From Chloroflexota bacterium (GTDB lineage Bacteria; Chloroflexota; UBA6077; FW602-bin22; JAMCVK01), in assembly GCA_023475225.1 (NCBI GenBank), contig JAMCVK010000002.1, forward strand, positions 21,517 through 85,516: a DNA stretch of 64,000 nt, in the 5' to 3' direction. A program made the translations under genes and the position numbers. The notes beneath the pieces are model-generated. The model saw only the letters and a list, made by a program, of their open reading frames with translations, had not been told where the DNA came from and ran no database searches. The stretch's first letter is position 1, and each line of letters opens with the position of its first letter. Shown in pieces: positions 9,429-17,989 of this stretch.

Positions 9429-9599
9429 CTACAATAGCTTGTCCAGAAGTTGAATCAGCTGCTCCTGACCCTGAGCAGGAGGTCGCCACTCGACCTGCAC
9501 AACAGGGACATCCTGCATCATCAACGCCTCGGCGAACTCCCTTAGCCCTATATTGATGACCACGACCTGAGCAGTTAGTAAATCCTCTTTCGTAGACAT
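9429..9599 (-). CDS. 56-aa protein resembling the N-terminal segment of some DUF1116 (YahG-type) proteins
   Basis: A complete 56-codon frame from ATG (9599) to TAG (9429), with no stop and three bases after the fdrA stop side (fdrA ends at 9602). The sequence runs VVVINIGLREFAEALM...DVPVVQVEWRPPAQG...LIQLLDKL. From memory of the family, E. coli YahG begins with a very similar stretch (VINVG...VPVTQLDWTPPGQG...) before its main DUF1116 domain. The DUF1116 protein in this window (11227-12477) lacks that stretch. I infer this is the same small domain encoded as a separate subunit, downstream of fdrA. Function unknown; an assembly or interface role in the FdrA/DUF1116 complex is likely. Its predicted form is a beta-alpha-beta mini-domain. 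Confidence 0.8.
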   Translation of the reverse strand: MSTKEDLLTAQVVVINIGLREFAEALMMQDVPVVQVEWRPPAQGQEQLIQLLDKLL

Positions 9600-9601
9600 G
9601 C

Positions 9602-11212
9602 TCAATCCTCCCTCAACCCGGCCTCTGAAAAGGGGAGCTGCCCACGACAGGCGATGGCTGCGGCCATACGGGTGGCCGCAGCATTGCTGGGCGCTATCAC
9701 CGCGCCCACTTCACGAAGCTTAGCCACCTGCATTGACCTGCACTGAGGATCTTCTTCCGTGCCACAAACGGAGACTATGACAGGAAGATGCCTCCGCCCT
9801 GCTTGGGCTCGTTCCTTGGCCTCAACGATGATCGGGGCTAAGACGCTAGCCGGATCGGGGTGAACGCCATAACCGAGAACAACGTCCAGAAGGATGATGG
9901 CAGTGCCTGGATCCACCGCTTCAGCCAGGATTCTATCCCGCCGTATGGCGGGCTCCAGCATCGGATGTGGCTTCCCAAGGGTGAATTCATCCTCACCAAG
10001 ATCTACACACGTATGCCCTATACTGAAATGAGCATCCTTGAGTTTGACCGCCTGCCTCAAGTTGGTGTTCGTATAGACCTCACCCAGCAGTTTGGAAAGG
10101 ATCAGGGCCGCCTCGTTGGCGAAGGTCCCCCCAGAAAAGACACCTCTCACCCACGTCTGCCCCGCAGTAAGGCGAACGTATTCATCCTTTATCAGCCCGG
10201 CCCAGCCGGCCACTTCCGCGTGCAGACTCTTCCTGACCAAACGCTCCTCCCTAGCCCCACTGCCATGTAACAGGACAACCGCCCGGACGGCTGTGTCCTC
10301 CAGGGTATCCGTGAAGATAGCCCCCTGGCGAGAGATGTCAGCCTCCTCACTCCCCAAGAAGTTAATGATGACTGGTTTGCTACACCTGCCTACTGCCTCT
10401 AAGATCGTCTTCACCACCCCTGGTGCTGGCGGTTTAGAAACCAGGACAATGACCCGTGTTGCCGTATCGCTTTCCAGCAGCGCCAGCCCCTGTAGCATCG
10501 TCGCACCATTCACCGCTTCGCTGACATCACGGCTGCCTGCGCCGATGGCATGGCTAACCCCCTCGCCCAGCCGGTGGATGAGACAGGTGACCTCCTGCAT
10601 ACCTGTACCAGAGGCCCCAACAACGCCGATAGCCCCACGGCGAACCTTATTGGCAAACGCCAGGGCCGTCCCCCCAATGATGGCTGTCCCACAGTCTGGC
10701 CCCATCACCAGCAGCCCCTTTTCTTGAGCCATCCTCTTCAGGACCATCTCGTCCTCCAGAGGGACATTATCACTGAAGATAAATACATTTAGCCCATTCT
10801 CGAGGGCCCTTGTCGCCTCACGCCTGACGAAAATACCTAGGATAGAGAGCAGGGCCAAATTAGCCCCCGGCAACGCCGCCAGAGCAGCGCCAAGCGTTTT
10901 AACAGTAGTCAATCCCTCTTTCTTGTCACGGACAGCATACCTGCTCAGGAGGAGACGTTCACCCAGGGCGATGGCTTGCTCGGCCGACTGCTGCGTTTTG
11001 GCCCCTACGACAAAGCAGACATCATTCGGTCCACTTGCCTTTATCTCGTCCGTCAACAGCCCGATCCTGAGAAGGGACTGCTTGTTCGCTTCCGTACCCA
11101 TCATCACGGCAGCATCCTCGACACCCTCCATCTCCCGCATCTTCGTTGATACCCGCATCAGCACGAGCGAGTCGAAGTAGCTATCTTTCCTGATAACACT
11201 ACGTACGATCAC
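9602..11212 (-). CDS. fdrA: FdrA family protein (AllF-like; acyl-CoA synthetase-like fold)
   Basis: 536 aa FdrA homologue, related to the alpha chain of succinyl-CoA synthetase. An N-terminal segment (RKDSYFDSLVLM) is typical of FdrA. A CoA-binding-like Rossmann region includes GLLVMGPDCGTAIIGG and GAIGVVGASGTGMQEVT, and a ligase-like region has VIINFLGSEE. In E. coli FdrA works with DUF1116 and DUF2877 proteins (AllF/G/H), reported to form the oxamate carbamoyltransferase that ends anaerobic allantoin degradation by making carbamoyl phosphate. All three families occur in this window. Start is a GTG at 11212 with GAGGTG about 8 bases upstream. It is flanked 14 bases upstream by the DUF1116 gene and 3 bases downstream by the 56-aa gene, so translational coupling is likely. 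No carbamate kinase is visible here. Confidence 0.92.
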   Translation of the reverse strand: MIVRSVIRKDSYFDSLVLMRVSTKMREMEGVEDAAVMMGTEANKQSLLRIGLLTDEIKASGPNDVCFVVGAKTQQSAEQAIALGERLLLSRYAVRDKKEGLTTVKTLGAALAALPGANLALLSILGIFVRREATRALENGLNVFIFSDNVPLEDEMVLKRMAQEKGLLVMGPDCGTAIIGGTALAFANKVRRGAIGVVGASGTGMQEVTCLIHRLGEGVSHAIGAGSRDVSEAVNGATMLQGLALLESDTATRVIVLVSKPPAPGVVKTILEAVGRCSKPVIINFLGSEEADISRQGAIFTDTLEDTAVRAVVLLHGSGAREERLVRKSLHAEVAGWAGLIKDEYVRLTAGQTWVRGVFSGGTFANEAALILSKLLGEVYTNTNLRQAVKLKDAHFSIGHTCVDLGEDEFTLGKPHPMLEPAIRRDRILAEAVDPGTAIILLDVVLGYGVHPDPASVLAPIIVEAKERAQAGRRHLPVIVSVCGTEEDPQCRSMQVAKLREVGAVIAPSNAAATRMAAAIACRGQLPFSEAGLRED

Positions 11213-11226
11213 CGACTAACACCTCA

Positions 11227-12477
11227 TCAAACCAGGACGGCCTCCCCGAGGGCTTGCAAGGCCTTGGTGAAGCACTCCATCGGCGGGCGGGCTAGGCCGA
11301 CGCCAATTTGTCCACCCTCTTTATGGGCAATGGCCGTATCAATGATAGGCAAAATGCCTGAGTCGACCACCTTTCGGATATCTATGCCGACCGGAGTACC
11401 CTCGAAGTCCAGCATCGGTACCCGAAAGGTATTATGCTTCCCGATGGTGATCTCCTCCATCTCTTTCTGATAACGGATGGCATCAGCAGTTGTATCACCG
11501 ACCGCCTGGACCATCGAAAGGGAGGCCGCCAGGGCGAAGGCACCCAGTCCCATGGTCTCAGTGATGGCACTATCACCCATATCGGCCTCAGCGTCCTCGG
11601 ATCCGTAGCCTGGAAAGAACACCCCGTCTATGGTAGAAGCCGGCCCGGTGAACCAGCGGTCACCCAACCCACTCACCCTGATGCCTGTTTCGATACTGTT
11701 TCTGGCCATCGCCGTGACCACTGTGCTATAGGCAACGCCACTGGCCGCATCGGCCGTGGCCTTGGCACCGGCCATAGCCAGGTGAAAGAAGAAATGTTCG
11801 GTCTCACCTAAGAATTCAAAGATATGGGCGATCGTCTCCTTATTCAGACCAGTACGAACGAGGTAGGGTGCAATCTTGACGATGAACAGCGAAGTGCCCC
11901 CCACCGGCCGGTTGTGGCATTCGTCGCCCATAGTGAGGGCCCTGGCGATAATGGGATTAATGGGCAATCCGCCCATCGCTTGCACAACTTCGCCTAAGGC
12001 TGGTCCCAGGGTATGCTCGATCCAGCGGAGATTCTGAAGCACAGCCTCATTAAAGGCACCGTAGCTCAACCGCTGGCGAGAGGGCCCCTCATGGACTAAG
12101 ATGTAGGCCGCGTTGCCATAGGTAGCATCTTCCACGACCATGACCGGCATTGAGGCTGAGGTGATGCCAGTCATCGAACCTACGGTCTGGTGCTCATGGC
12201 ACGGCTCAATAAGGATCTCCCCACGAGATACCATATCCTCTGCCTCCTCACGACTGCTGGCCAGTCCCTCGTAGATGACTGCACCTATAACCCCATTGCG
12301 CTGTGCGCTACACATCCTTTCCCATTCGATGGGTGGACCAGCGTGCAAAATCAGGTTATCCTGCATGCCTGGGATGACCTCACGTGCTGGTCTGACATCT
12401 GTCCAGAGCGGATTAGAATTATGAATTATTTCCAGAACCCTCTTGTTAGCTTCCTCGATCCTGTCCTTCACATTCAT
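11227..12477 (-). CDS. DUF1116 family protein (YlbE/YahG, AllG-like)
   Basis: About 416 aa. Family hallmarks are LILHAGPPIEWERMC near the N-terminus, EPCHEHQTVGSMTGITSASMPV, ITMGDE-like ALTMGDECHNR, FFFHLAMAGAKAT, RVSGLGDRWFTGPA, DMGDSAITETMGLG and HKEGGQIGVG. It is the probable second subunit of an FdrA-type carbamoyltransferase. It starts directly at the main domain: the small N-terminal segment present in YahG-type proteins is missing and is encoded instead as the separate 56-aa gene beyond fdrA. Start 12477 is preferred (GAGAGGG upstream); the frame continues to 12513 without a ribosome site. Upstream neighbour is an amidohydrolase, 54 bases away. Confidence 0.92.
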   Translation of the reverse strand: MNVKDRIEEANKRVLEIIHNSNPLWTDVRPAREVIPGMQDNLILHAGPPIEWERMCSAQRNGVIGAVIYEGLASSREEAEDMVSRGEILIEPCHEHQTVGSMTGITSASMPVMVVEDATYGNAAYILVHEGPSRQRLSYGAFNEAVLQNLRWIEHTLGPALGEVVQAMGGLPINPIIARALTMGDECHNRPVGGTSLFIVKIAPYLVRTGLNKETIAHIFEFLGETEHFFFHLAMAGAKATADAASGVAYSTVVTAMARNSIETGIRVSGLGDRWFTGPASTIDGVFFPGYGSEDAEADMGDSAITETMGLGAFALAASLSMVQAVGDTTADAIRYQKEMEEITIGKHNTFRVPMLDFEGTPVGIDIRKVVDSGILPIIDTAIAHKEGGQIGVGLARPPMECFTKALQALGEAVLV

Positions 12478-12531
12478 TTTTTCAATATCCCTCTCGTTGT
12501 TGATTTTCCACATTTACGGAACATATATTCA

Positions 12532-14070
12532 TCATTGAAAATATGCCGCTTCCCTACTAGTCACGGGATTGGGGTTCCAACTCTCCCACTCCTCATAGTA
12601 CTTACGTAAGTGCCCCTTAAGTTGAGTAACAAGCTCTTCCATACCCGGTTGCTTAGTTGCGCCTGCCGAACGCAGAGCATCAGTGAATTCAGCAAGTACT
12701 TGCCTTTTGTCAACCTTAGTCAAAATCCCCTCTCGTAGCACTACTTCACCGTCAATGATAACCGTATCAACATGGGCTGATTTACCCCGCATCACCAGTA
12801 GCTCAACAATCCTTTGTTCCGCATCCACCGCCATAGCCGTAATCTCCTCCAAGCGGAGCAATACCAGATCAGCCCGCTTCCCCGGCTGTATGGTGCCGAT
12901 ATTCTCTGTGCCCAAAACGGCCTTTATCCCATTCACCGTAGCCATACGAAAAGACTGCTCAGACCGTAAAGTGAGAGAAACCATGCCAGGGGATGAATTT
13001 TGCAGTCGGCAGCAGAGCCGCATCTCCTGGAGGATATCTGTGTCATCATCGATCGTTATTCCGTCCAGCCCGATGGCGACATTAACGCCCTTATCTAATA
13101 AGCGGATTACTGGTGCCGTCCCACTGCGCAGGCGCAGGTTTGAACTGGGATTATGGACAACAGATACCCTATTGTGGGCCAGGATCTCTATATCCCTCTC
13201 GCTCAACCATACACAATGAGCACAGGTCACCGAAGAGTCCAGGAAACCGAAACCGTTCAGCAATTCGACCAATGATTGGCCATATTTTTTGAGCCCGTAG
13301 ATCCCCTGGTACATCGTCTCCAGAAGATGGAGGTGAATCCCTGCCCCCAGGTCTTTAGAGCGCGCCTTGATCGCCTGAAGCAGCTCGTCGCTGCACCATT
13401 GTGGTCCCACCGGATAGAAAAGGACCTTTATCCTGGGATAGCGAGCCATATGTCGTCGATATAAATGATCGAATATAGCAAAATATTCCTCCGGGGAGGG
13501 GACGCTGAACTCCTCAAGAAGAGCCCGGGCCTGCCTGGCTAGAGGCATGGGCAGGGATGAAAGGAACGCATCGTCCCCGCCATAAACCAGGAAGTTCTGG
13601 TTCTTTATAGGGATGGCGAATCCTACTCTGAGCCCCAATTGTTCGTAAGCCGCTATAGCCCTCTCCAGATTACTCTCAAAAGTGCTTGGGTGACATGGAC
13701 TTGGGCAGTGCATGGTAGTCGTTATCCCCGATTCGATCTGTTGCATGCCAGCCAAGAGGGTGGTCAGGTAAGGATCGATTGGCGATCCCCTGAGGCCCAA
13801 CAGCAGCAGCTCCAGCGGATCGTCGGCCATACCGAGCTGGGTCAAGGTTAAGCCCCGGCCATGATCGTGCGCATTGACCAGGCCAGGAATGACCAGATGA
13901 GCCGTTGAGCCGATCTCAGGCGCCTTGTATTTCACCACCAGGTCATTATAGGGACCGACCTCGATTATCTGCCCCTTCTCCACATAAACGGCCCCATCAG
14001 AGATCAGCTCCTCTGCTTTGGCCTTCCCGACCCCTGTCAGGATATATTTTCCTTTGACTAGGAGAGACAC
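12532..14070 (-). CDS. Amidohydrolase of the ATZ/TRZ (COG0402) type
   Basis: 512 aa, somewhat longer than the 430-460 aa typical of this family. All canonical metal residues are present: GLVNAHDHGRG (H-x-H), HLHLLET, CAHCVWLSERD and the aspartate in IGLDGITIDDDTD. The HNPSSNLRLRSG segment is typical of triazine hydrolases, guanine deaminases and MTA/SAH deaminases. It should deaminate or dechlorinate-like hydrolyse a nitrogen heterocycle or related amidine in the cytoplasm. Start is a GTG at 14070 preceded by AGGATAAAGG. It sits between the DUF1116 and TIGR04076 genes on the same strand. Unlike the other two amidohydrolases of the block it has an intact active site, so it is the best candidate for the committed deaminase. 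Confidence 0.9.
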   Translation of the reverse strand: MSLLVKGKYILTGVGKAKAEELISDGAVYVEKGQIIEVGPYNDLVVKYKAPEIGSTAHLVIPGLVNAHDHGRGLTLTQLGMADDPLELLLLGLRGSPIDPYLTTLLAGMQQIESGITTTMHCPSPCHPSTFESNLERAIAAYEQLGLRVGFAIPIKNQNFLVYGGDDAFLSSLPMPLARQARALLEEFSVPSPEEYFAIFDHLYRRHMARYPRIKVLFYPVGPQWCSDELLQAIKARSKDLGAGIHLHLLETMYQGIYGLKKYGQSLVELLNGFGFLDSSVTCAHCVWLSERDIEILAHNRVSVVHNPSSNLRLRSGTAPVIRLLDKGVNVAIGLDGITIDDDTDILQEMRLCCRLQNSSPGMVSLTLRSEQSFRMATVNGIKAVLGTENIGTIQPGKRADLVLLRLEEITAMAVDAEQRIVELLVMRGKSAHVDTVIIDGEVVLREGILTKVDKRQVLAEFTDALRSAGATKQPGMEELVTQLKGHLRKYYEEWESWNPNPVTSREAAYFQ

Positions 14071-14130
14071 CCTTTATCCTCTAGTTGCAAGCAACCGTAT
14101 CTATCGCGCACAGAGGCCCTTTAGAGCATT

Positions 14131-14406
14131 CTATTCTTGAGGACCCTTAGCAGCCCTGCGCAACTCAAAGATCACTGGGTTCGCCGCATCAGGACAGGCC
14201 ACCAAGACCGTACCATACTCCTCCCAGGGCAGTGATCCCCCAAAGCGCAGCACCCGTGCATCGGCATAAATCGCATTGTGGGCCGCGGCGCAAAGATTAG
14301 CCGGCGTATACTTTCCCACCTCGAATTCATCGCCCGGCTTATGCCCCAGGGCACACTGACCTCTAACTTCTCGCACTTCGGCTATGACAACGTATTGCTC
14401 GGCCAT
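14131..14406 (-). CDS. TIGR04076 family protein
   Basis: About 91 aa matching the short TIGR04076 family of unknown function. Features are VREVRGQCALGHKPGDEFEVG with one conserved Cys, AANLC-like LCAAAHNAIYADARVLRFGG and the C-terminal LVACPDAANPVIFELRR. Members often sit next to corrinoid or MttB-type methyltransferase genes, as here. Start 14406 is chosen because GGGGAGG lies about 8 bases upstream; a longer frame to 14463 would overlap the methyltransferase gene. Its role is unknown. Confidence 0.85.
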   Translation of the reverse strand: MAEQYVVIAEVREVRGQCALGHKPGDEFEVGKYTPANLCAAAHNAIYADARVLRFGGSLPWEEYGTVLVACPDAANPVIFELRRAAKGPQE

Positions 14407-14447
14407 CTTTAAAGACCTCCCCTCTGTAGGATTGGTACCCAAGAAGA

Positions 14448-15911
14448 TCACTGGGACAGCCATCGCCGCTTAAGGGATTCGATCTCCTTGATGATGTGAT
14501 CAGGCAATGGCTCGGGCTTATGATTCTCAAGTATCTCTTTTACTTTTTCGTTTATCTTCTCCCCCAGAGTTGGCACATTCAGTCCCTCTCTATAGGTGGT
14601 TCTGTCCAAAAGCCTGGGCATCCACCACTTCCTAAAGTGCCTTACTGTATGCTCTTCGGCTAGATAGTTTCCTCCCGGCCCGATCCTGTCGATCAAATCC
14701 AGCGCGAGGGTTTCTTGGCTCACCTCTATCCCTTTCATAATCTGGTCGATCATGCCTATAATCTCGTTAGTCAATACCATTATCTCTAAGGAGATGATGG
14801 TGCAATGATCGAGCACACCCACATCGTGAATAAGATTGGCTCCGCTGAGGGCGGCCATGAGACAGGATAGAGCGCATTCCAATGCTGCCTGTTGATCCAG
14901 CATTTTGGCGTCACTACACCCTGCCGTCCCAAACATAGGCAGCTTGTAATAATGAGCCATGTCTGCTAAGGCAGCGCACATAAGGTATAGCTCCGGCGCT
15001 CCATAGGGGAAAATGGTGGTCCTCATATCCAATGGTGCCGGAATACCTCCGAAGATGAAGGGAGAACCGGCTCTTTTCAGTTGAGCGATCACCAACCCAC
15101 TTAGGGTTTCAGCAATATTGAGCGCCAGGGTACCAGCGAAGGTAGCTGGAGCAGTAGCCCCAGCGATGGGCATTGGGGTATAGACTAAGGGGATGCCCTC
15201 CTCGGCACAGAGGAGGACCTTCCACAGAGCCTCCTGACTATGGGTCAAGGGGCTGATGGGTTCTGAATAATGAAAGATAAATGGCTTCTGACGTAACGCC
15301 TCACGGCTACCGGCAACGATGGAGGCCATCTCTAGGATATCAGCGAGTCCGCGGGTATCGAAGCAACAAAAGCCAATGGGCTTGCTTGTATACAGCAACA
15401 TCTGCCTGAAGGCGACCCGGTCGGCCACTGCTGCCGGATAATCGGTTGACCATCCCGCAGTGGCAATGAAATGGATGTTCGGAAGGTAATCACCCACAAT
15501 AGCGCTTCGTCTTACATCATCTGCTACGAACGCTCTTCTCTCCCGCGTATACGGGTCGATGGTCTCCGGACAATCAGCCATGATCCCGAAATGGGTCTGA
15601 CGATCCCCCAAAAGTACAGACTGTTCTCCATCCCGGCTATAGAGGACCACCCTCTGCGGGGCGCTATCAAGTGCCTTCTCCACCAGAGAGGTAGGTATCT
15701 TTACAAGGCGACCGTCGGATACATAAGCACCTGCTGCCCGTAATAGTTCCACCACCTCTTCAGCACAGACCTTTACTCCGGTACGCCCCAAGATCTCCAA
15801 GCTGGCCGAATGGATCTCGTTTATCTGAGATGGAGACAGCACCGAGATGTGAGGGGATATGGATTCAACTGGATCTTTTCCCATCGCACTTATCTCGCCG
15901 AGCGCGTGCAT
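14448..15911 (-). CDS. MttB-superfamily corrinoid methyltransferase (non-pyrrolysine type)
   Basis: 487 aa matching trimethylamine/glycine-betaine:corrinoid methyltransferase family proteins. Seen are the N-terminal IHSASLEILGRTGVKVCAEEVVELL, HYSEPISPLTH, the GGIPAPLDMRTTIFPYGAPE core, and the C-terminal DRIGPGGNYLAEEHTVRHFR..WMPRL. The frame is continuous with no internal amber codon, so like MtgB it does not use pyrrolysine. It should transfer a methyl group from a quaternary or tertiary amine to a Co(I) corrinoid protein. The only corrinoid protein seen is about 29 kb away (44809-45444). Start at 15911 has AGGAGAG about 11 bases upstream. Its position in the FdrA block suggests the substrate carries an N-methyl group. 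Confidence 0.92.
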   Translation of the reverse strand: MHALGEISAMGKDPVESISPHISVLSPSQINEIHSASLEILGRTGVKVCAEEVVELLRAAGAYVSDGRLVKIPTSLVEKALDSAPQRVVLYSRDGEQSVLLGDRQTHFGIMADCPETIDPYTRERRAFVADDVRRSAIVGDYLPNIHFIATAGWSTDYPAAVADRVAFRQMLLYTSKPIGFCCFDTRGLADILEMASIVAGSREALRQKPFIFHYSEPISPLTHSQEALWKVLLCAEEGIPLVYTPMPIAGATAPATFAGTLALNIAETLSGLVIAQLKRAGSPFIFGGIPAPLDMRTTIFPYGAPELYLMCAALADMAHYYKLPMFGTAGCSDAKMLDQQAALECALSCLMAALSGANLIHDVGVLDHCTIISLEIMVLTNEIIGMIDQIMKGIEVSQETLALDLIDRIGPGGNYLAEEHTVRHFRKWWMPRLLDRTTYREGLNVPTLGEKINEKVKEILENHKPEPLPDHIIKEIESLKRRWLSQ

Positions 15912-16000
15912 CTCTGGCTTATCTCTCCTGCCCCTATGATCCCTGGGGCGATAAAGCCCTCCACGATTCGGATCAGCAAAGCCTGGTATCCTGGTGATGC

Positions 16001-16747
16001 CTAATCAACGAACCTGCGGATCAAATGGAACTTGAAGAAATCGCAGACGTGGTAGTTCAATGAATACTCAAATGGTGTGTTGTCCACCGAGTACAGAATC
16101 TCTTCAGCGAGCAGCAAGAGCGTGTTACGAGGTACACCCAGCTGCTTGGCCAGAAAGCGATCAGCAGTCGTGGGGATGATATTCGTCCAGGCATAATCGA
16201 TAGGAGGTTCACCACGCGTCAGAAGGAAGTCCAAAACCGAGCCCGTAAAACCGGCCCGTAATTCGGCCAGCGGCACCACAGCCTCAGGAAGGATATCCAC
16301 TAAGTAGGCCACCGGTCGCCCATCGGCCGTCTTCACCCGGGAGACGACGTTGACTATCTCACCTTCCTTGATGGCCATTTTGCTGGCCAGCTCCTCATCA
16401 GCCGCCCGCTGCTCGAAGACAACCTTCTCGGTACCACACCTCCAGCCCTTCTTGGCAGCGAGGATCTCCAGGCTCTGTAGGGCCTCTAAACCCCGCTCGA
16501 TGGTTGGCTTAGCGCTGGCCACGAAGGTGCCTACGCCATGACGCTGAATGATGAGTCCCTCCTGTTGAGAGGCGCGCAGGGCCTCTCGCAAGGTGGCCCG
16601 GGAGATACCTAAAAGCTCCGCCAACTCGGCCTCAGGCGGCATCTTGCTCCCTGCAGAGAAAAACCCTTCACGAATCAGAGCCTCGAGTCGTTCTTTGGCG
16701 ATGAGGTAAAGGGGACGGCGATCCTGTTTCACCTTAAGATCAAGCAT
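16001..16747 (-). CDS. GntR/HutC-family transcriptional regulator with UTRA domain
   Basis: 248 aa. The N-terminal winged helix-turn-helix (about residues 10-78) contains KMPPEAELAELLGISRATLREAL and RHGVGTFVAS. The rest is a UTRA ligand-binding domain (VSRVKTADGRPVAYLVDILPE, then a Phe-Glu-Tyr-Ser segment). UTRA regulators typically sense an early intermediate of the pathway they control. It lies at the upstream end of the minus-strand catabolic block and diverges from the DUF2877 gene, so it probably controls both. An imperfect palindrome and a promoter-like pair lie just upstream of it. Confidence 0.92.
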   Translation of the reverse strand: MLDLKVKQDRRPLYLIAKERLEALIREGFFSAGSKMPPEAELAELLGISRATLREALRASQQEGLIIQRHGVGTFVASAKPTIERGLEALQSLEILAAKKGWRCGTEKVVFEQRAADEELASKMAIKEGEIVNVVSRVKTADGRPVAYLVDILPEAVVPLAELRAGFTGSVLDFLLTRGEPPIDYAWTNIIPTTADRFLAKQLGVPRNTLLLLAEEILYSVDNTPFEYSLNYHVCDFFKFHLIRRFVD

Positions 16748-16775
16748 TGGACACCACCCAAATTAATTAATAGAC

Positions 16776-16832
16776 GTCTGACCTTAGACAACTGTCCTCT
16801 TATATTCTCATACGGTTCTTACCGACAGTCAA
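16776..16832 (-). promoter_or_regulatory. Putative promoter and operator of the GntR gene
   Basis: On the minus strand a TTGACT hexamer (16832-16827) is followed after 19 bases by GAATAT (16807-16802), then by an imperfect palindrome GTCTAAGGTCAGAC (16789-16776) just past the -10 region. GntR-family operators are often short dyads placed like this for autoregulation. Spacing is not ideal and the site is a prediction only. Confidence 0.35.
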
Positions 16833-17005
16833 ATGAGTCCTAGGAGGTTGGAGCGCCTAGAAGGTAATTTATCTCATTATTTCTTTCTTTTTCTCGCTTT
16901 TTCTATCAATCATAAGCCGTCAGAGAGAATCCACCATCTGGACTCCTTCTCAGTCTCATCTAATGATTGACCTGAAATGATCTATCTGCTATACCTAGGT
17001 TGCGG

Positions 17006-17989
17006 ATGACTTCTGGTGACACGGGTTTAATGATGAATCAGATACTCAGGGCTTCAATCATCGGACTGAGGGGCTTAGAGACCCTACAGGCAGGGAACTT
17101 CACGGCCGAGATCCAGGGCATTTTCGATACCAGTTTTAACCTCGTCACGCCCCAACGCCTTCTGATCGGCGTGCTGGCCCGGCTCAACAGGGGCCCCACC
17201 AGCCTGATCGTGGATGGCCTTCAGCATTGGCTCCCCAAGGTGGCGGAGGGTATGCGGGCCATAAGGAAAGACAGTTGCCTTCTCATACCTGCGGCCGGTC
17301 TGGCCATCTCGTTCAAAGAGGCAGCCGTCTGGTCTGGGCAGCTGCGGCTCACCGCCACCCCAGCCGACCCGGCAAAAGCCCTCATCCATCTACAAGACAC
17401 CTGTGGCCGGATGGGAAGATACAACGATGAGCCAGGGTTAGGACAACTGCTACCCAACGTCTTCGATTACTTCCAGGGCATCAAGGAGGAACAACTCCAT
17501 ACCATCGCCCAATATGCCCTGCCCCACCTCAGGGCCTTACAAGGCGGCATGCAGAGGATGCTTTCTCTCAGTCGAAGACGACCTGAATTCCAGGCGACGG
17601 CCTTGACCTCCCTGGCCTCTCCCCTCATCGGCTTAGGGCCGGGACTGACGCCATCAGGGGACGATGTGCTTACAGGGCTAATGGCCACCATGTACTTGGT
17701 GGCGACGCATTGGGGTTGGCAGCGAGGGGTAATCAGGGCGATCAATCACTCGCTGGCGGCTGCTGTCGAGGGACGTACTACCATCGTCAGCGAGAACCAG
17801 CTGAGATATGCGGCTCGAGGCGAGGTAGCCGAGGCGGTACTGGAGGTCGTGTTAGCCGCCCTCCAGGCAAGGGACGACCTGGAGGAGAAGGTCGCCGCTC
17901 TTTTACAGGTAGGAGCCTCATCGGGGGGTGATTTGCTCCTCGGTATCTGCCTGGGCTTTCGCTTATTGGCCTGGTCTACAGTCCGATAG
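17006..17989 (+). CDS. DUF2877 family protein (YlbF/AllH-like)
   Basis: About 327 aa. The diagnostic core SPLIGLGPGLTPSGDDVLTGLMA and the C-terminal GASSGGDLLLGICLGFRLL of DUF2877 are present. In E. coli the DUF2877 protein (AllH/YlbF) is encoded with FdrA and a DUF1116 protein and is needed for oxamate carbamoyl transfer. Here it is on the opposite strand, diverging from the GntR gene, but only about 6 kb from fdrA. The start is uncertain: ATG at 17006 has a weak AGG site, a TTG lies at 17000 and two ATGs at 17030/17033 are alternatives. Its 3' end overlaps the convergent GGT-like gene by 14 bases. Confidence 0.88.
   Translation: MTSGDTGLMMNQILRASIIGLRGLETLQAGNFTAEIQGIFDTSFNLVTPQRLLIGVLARLNRGPTSLIVDGLQHWLPKVAEGMRAIRKDSCLLIPAAGLAISFKEAAVWSGQLRLTATPADPAKALIHLQDTCGRMGRYNDEPGLGQLLPNVFDYFQGIKEEQLHTIAQYALPHLRALQGGMQRMLSLSRRRPEFQATALTSLASPLIGLGPGLTPSGDDVLTGLMATMYLVATHWGWQRGVIRAINHSLAAAVEGRTTIVSENQLRYAARGEVAEAVLEVVLAALQARDDLEEKVAALLQVGASSGGDLLLGICLGFRLLAWSTVR

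Noticed and set aside
10092..10727. Plus-strand 211-codon frame opposite fdrA
   Set aside because: Low-complexity Ser/Pro/Arg composition with no ribosome site; antisense shadow of a GC-rich gene.
14448..15911. Pyrrolysine-containing trimethylamine methyltransferase
   Set aside because: The frame is continuous at normal length with no in-frame amber codon, so it is the non-pyrrolysine type.
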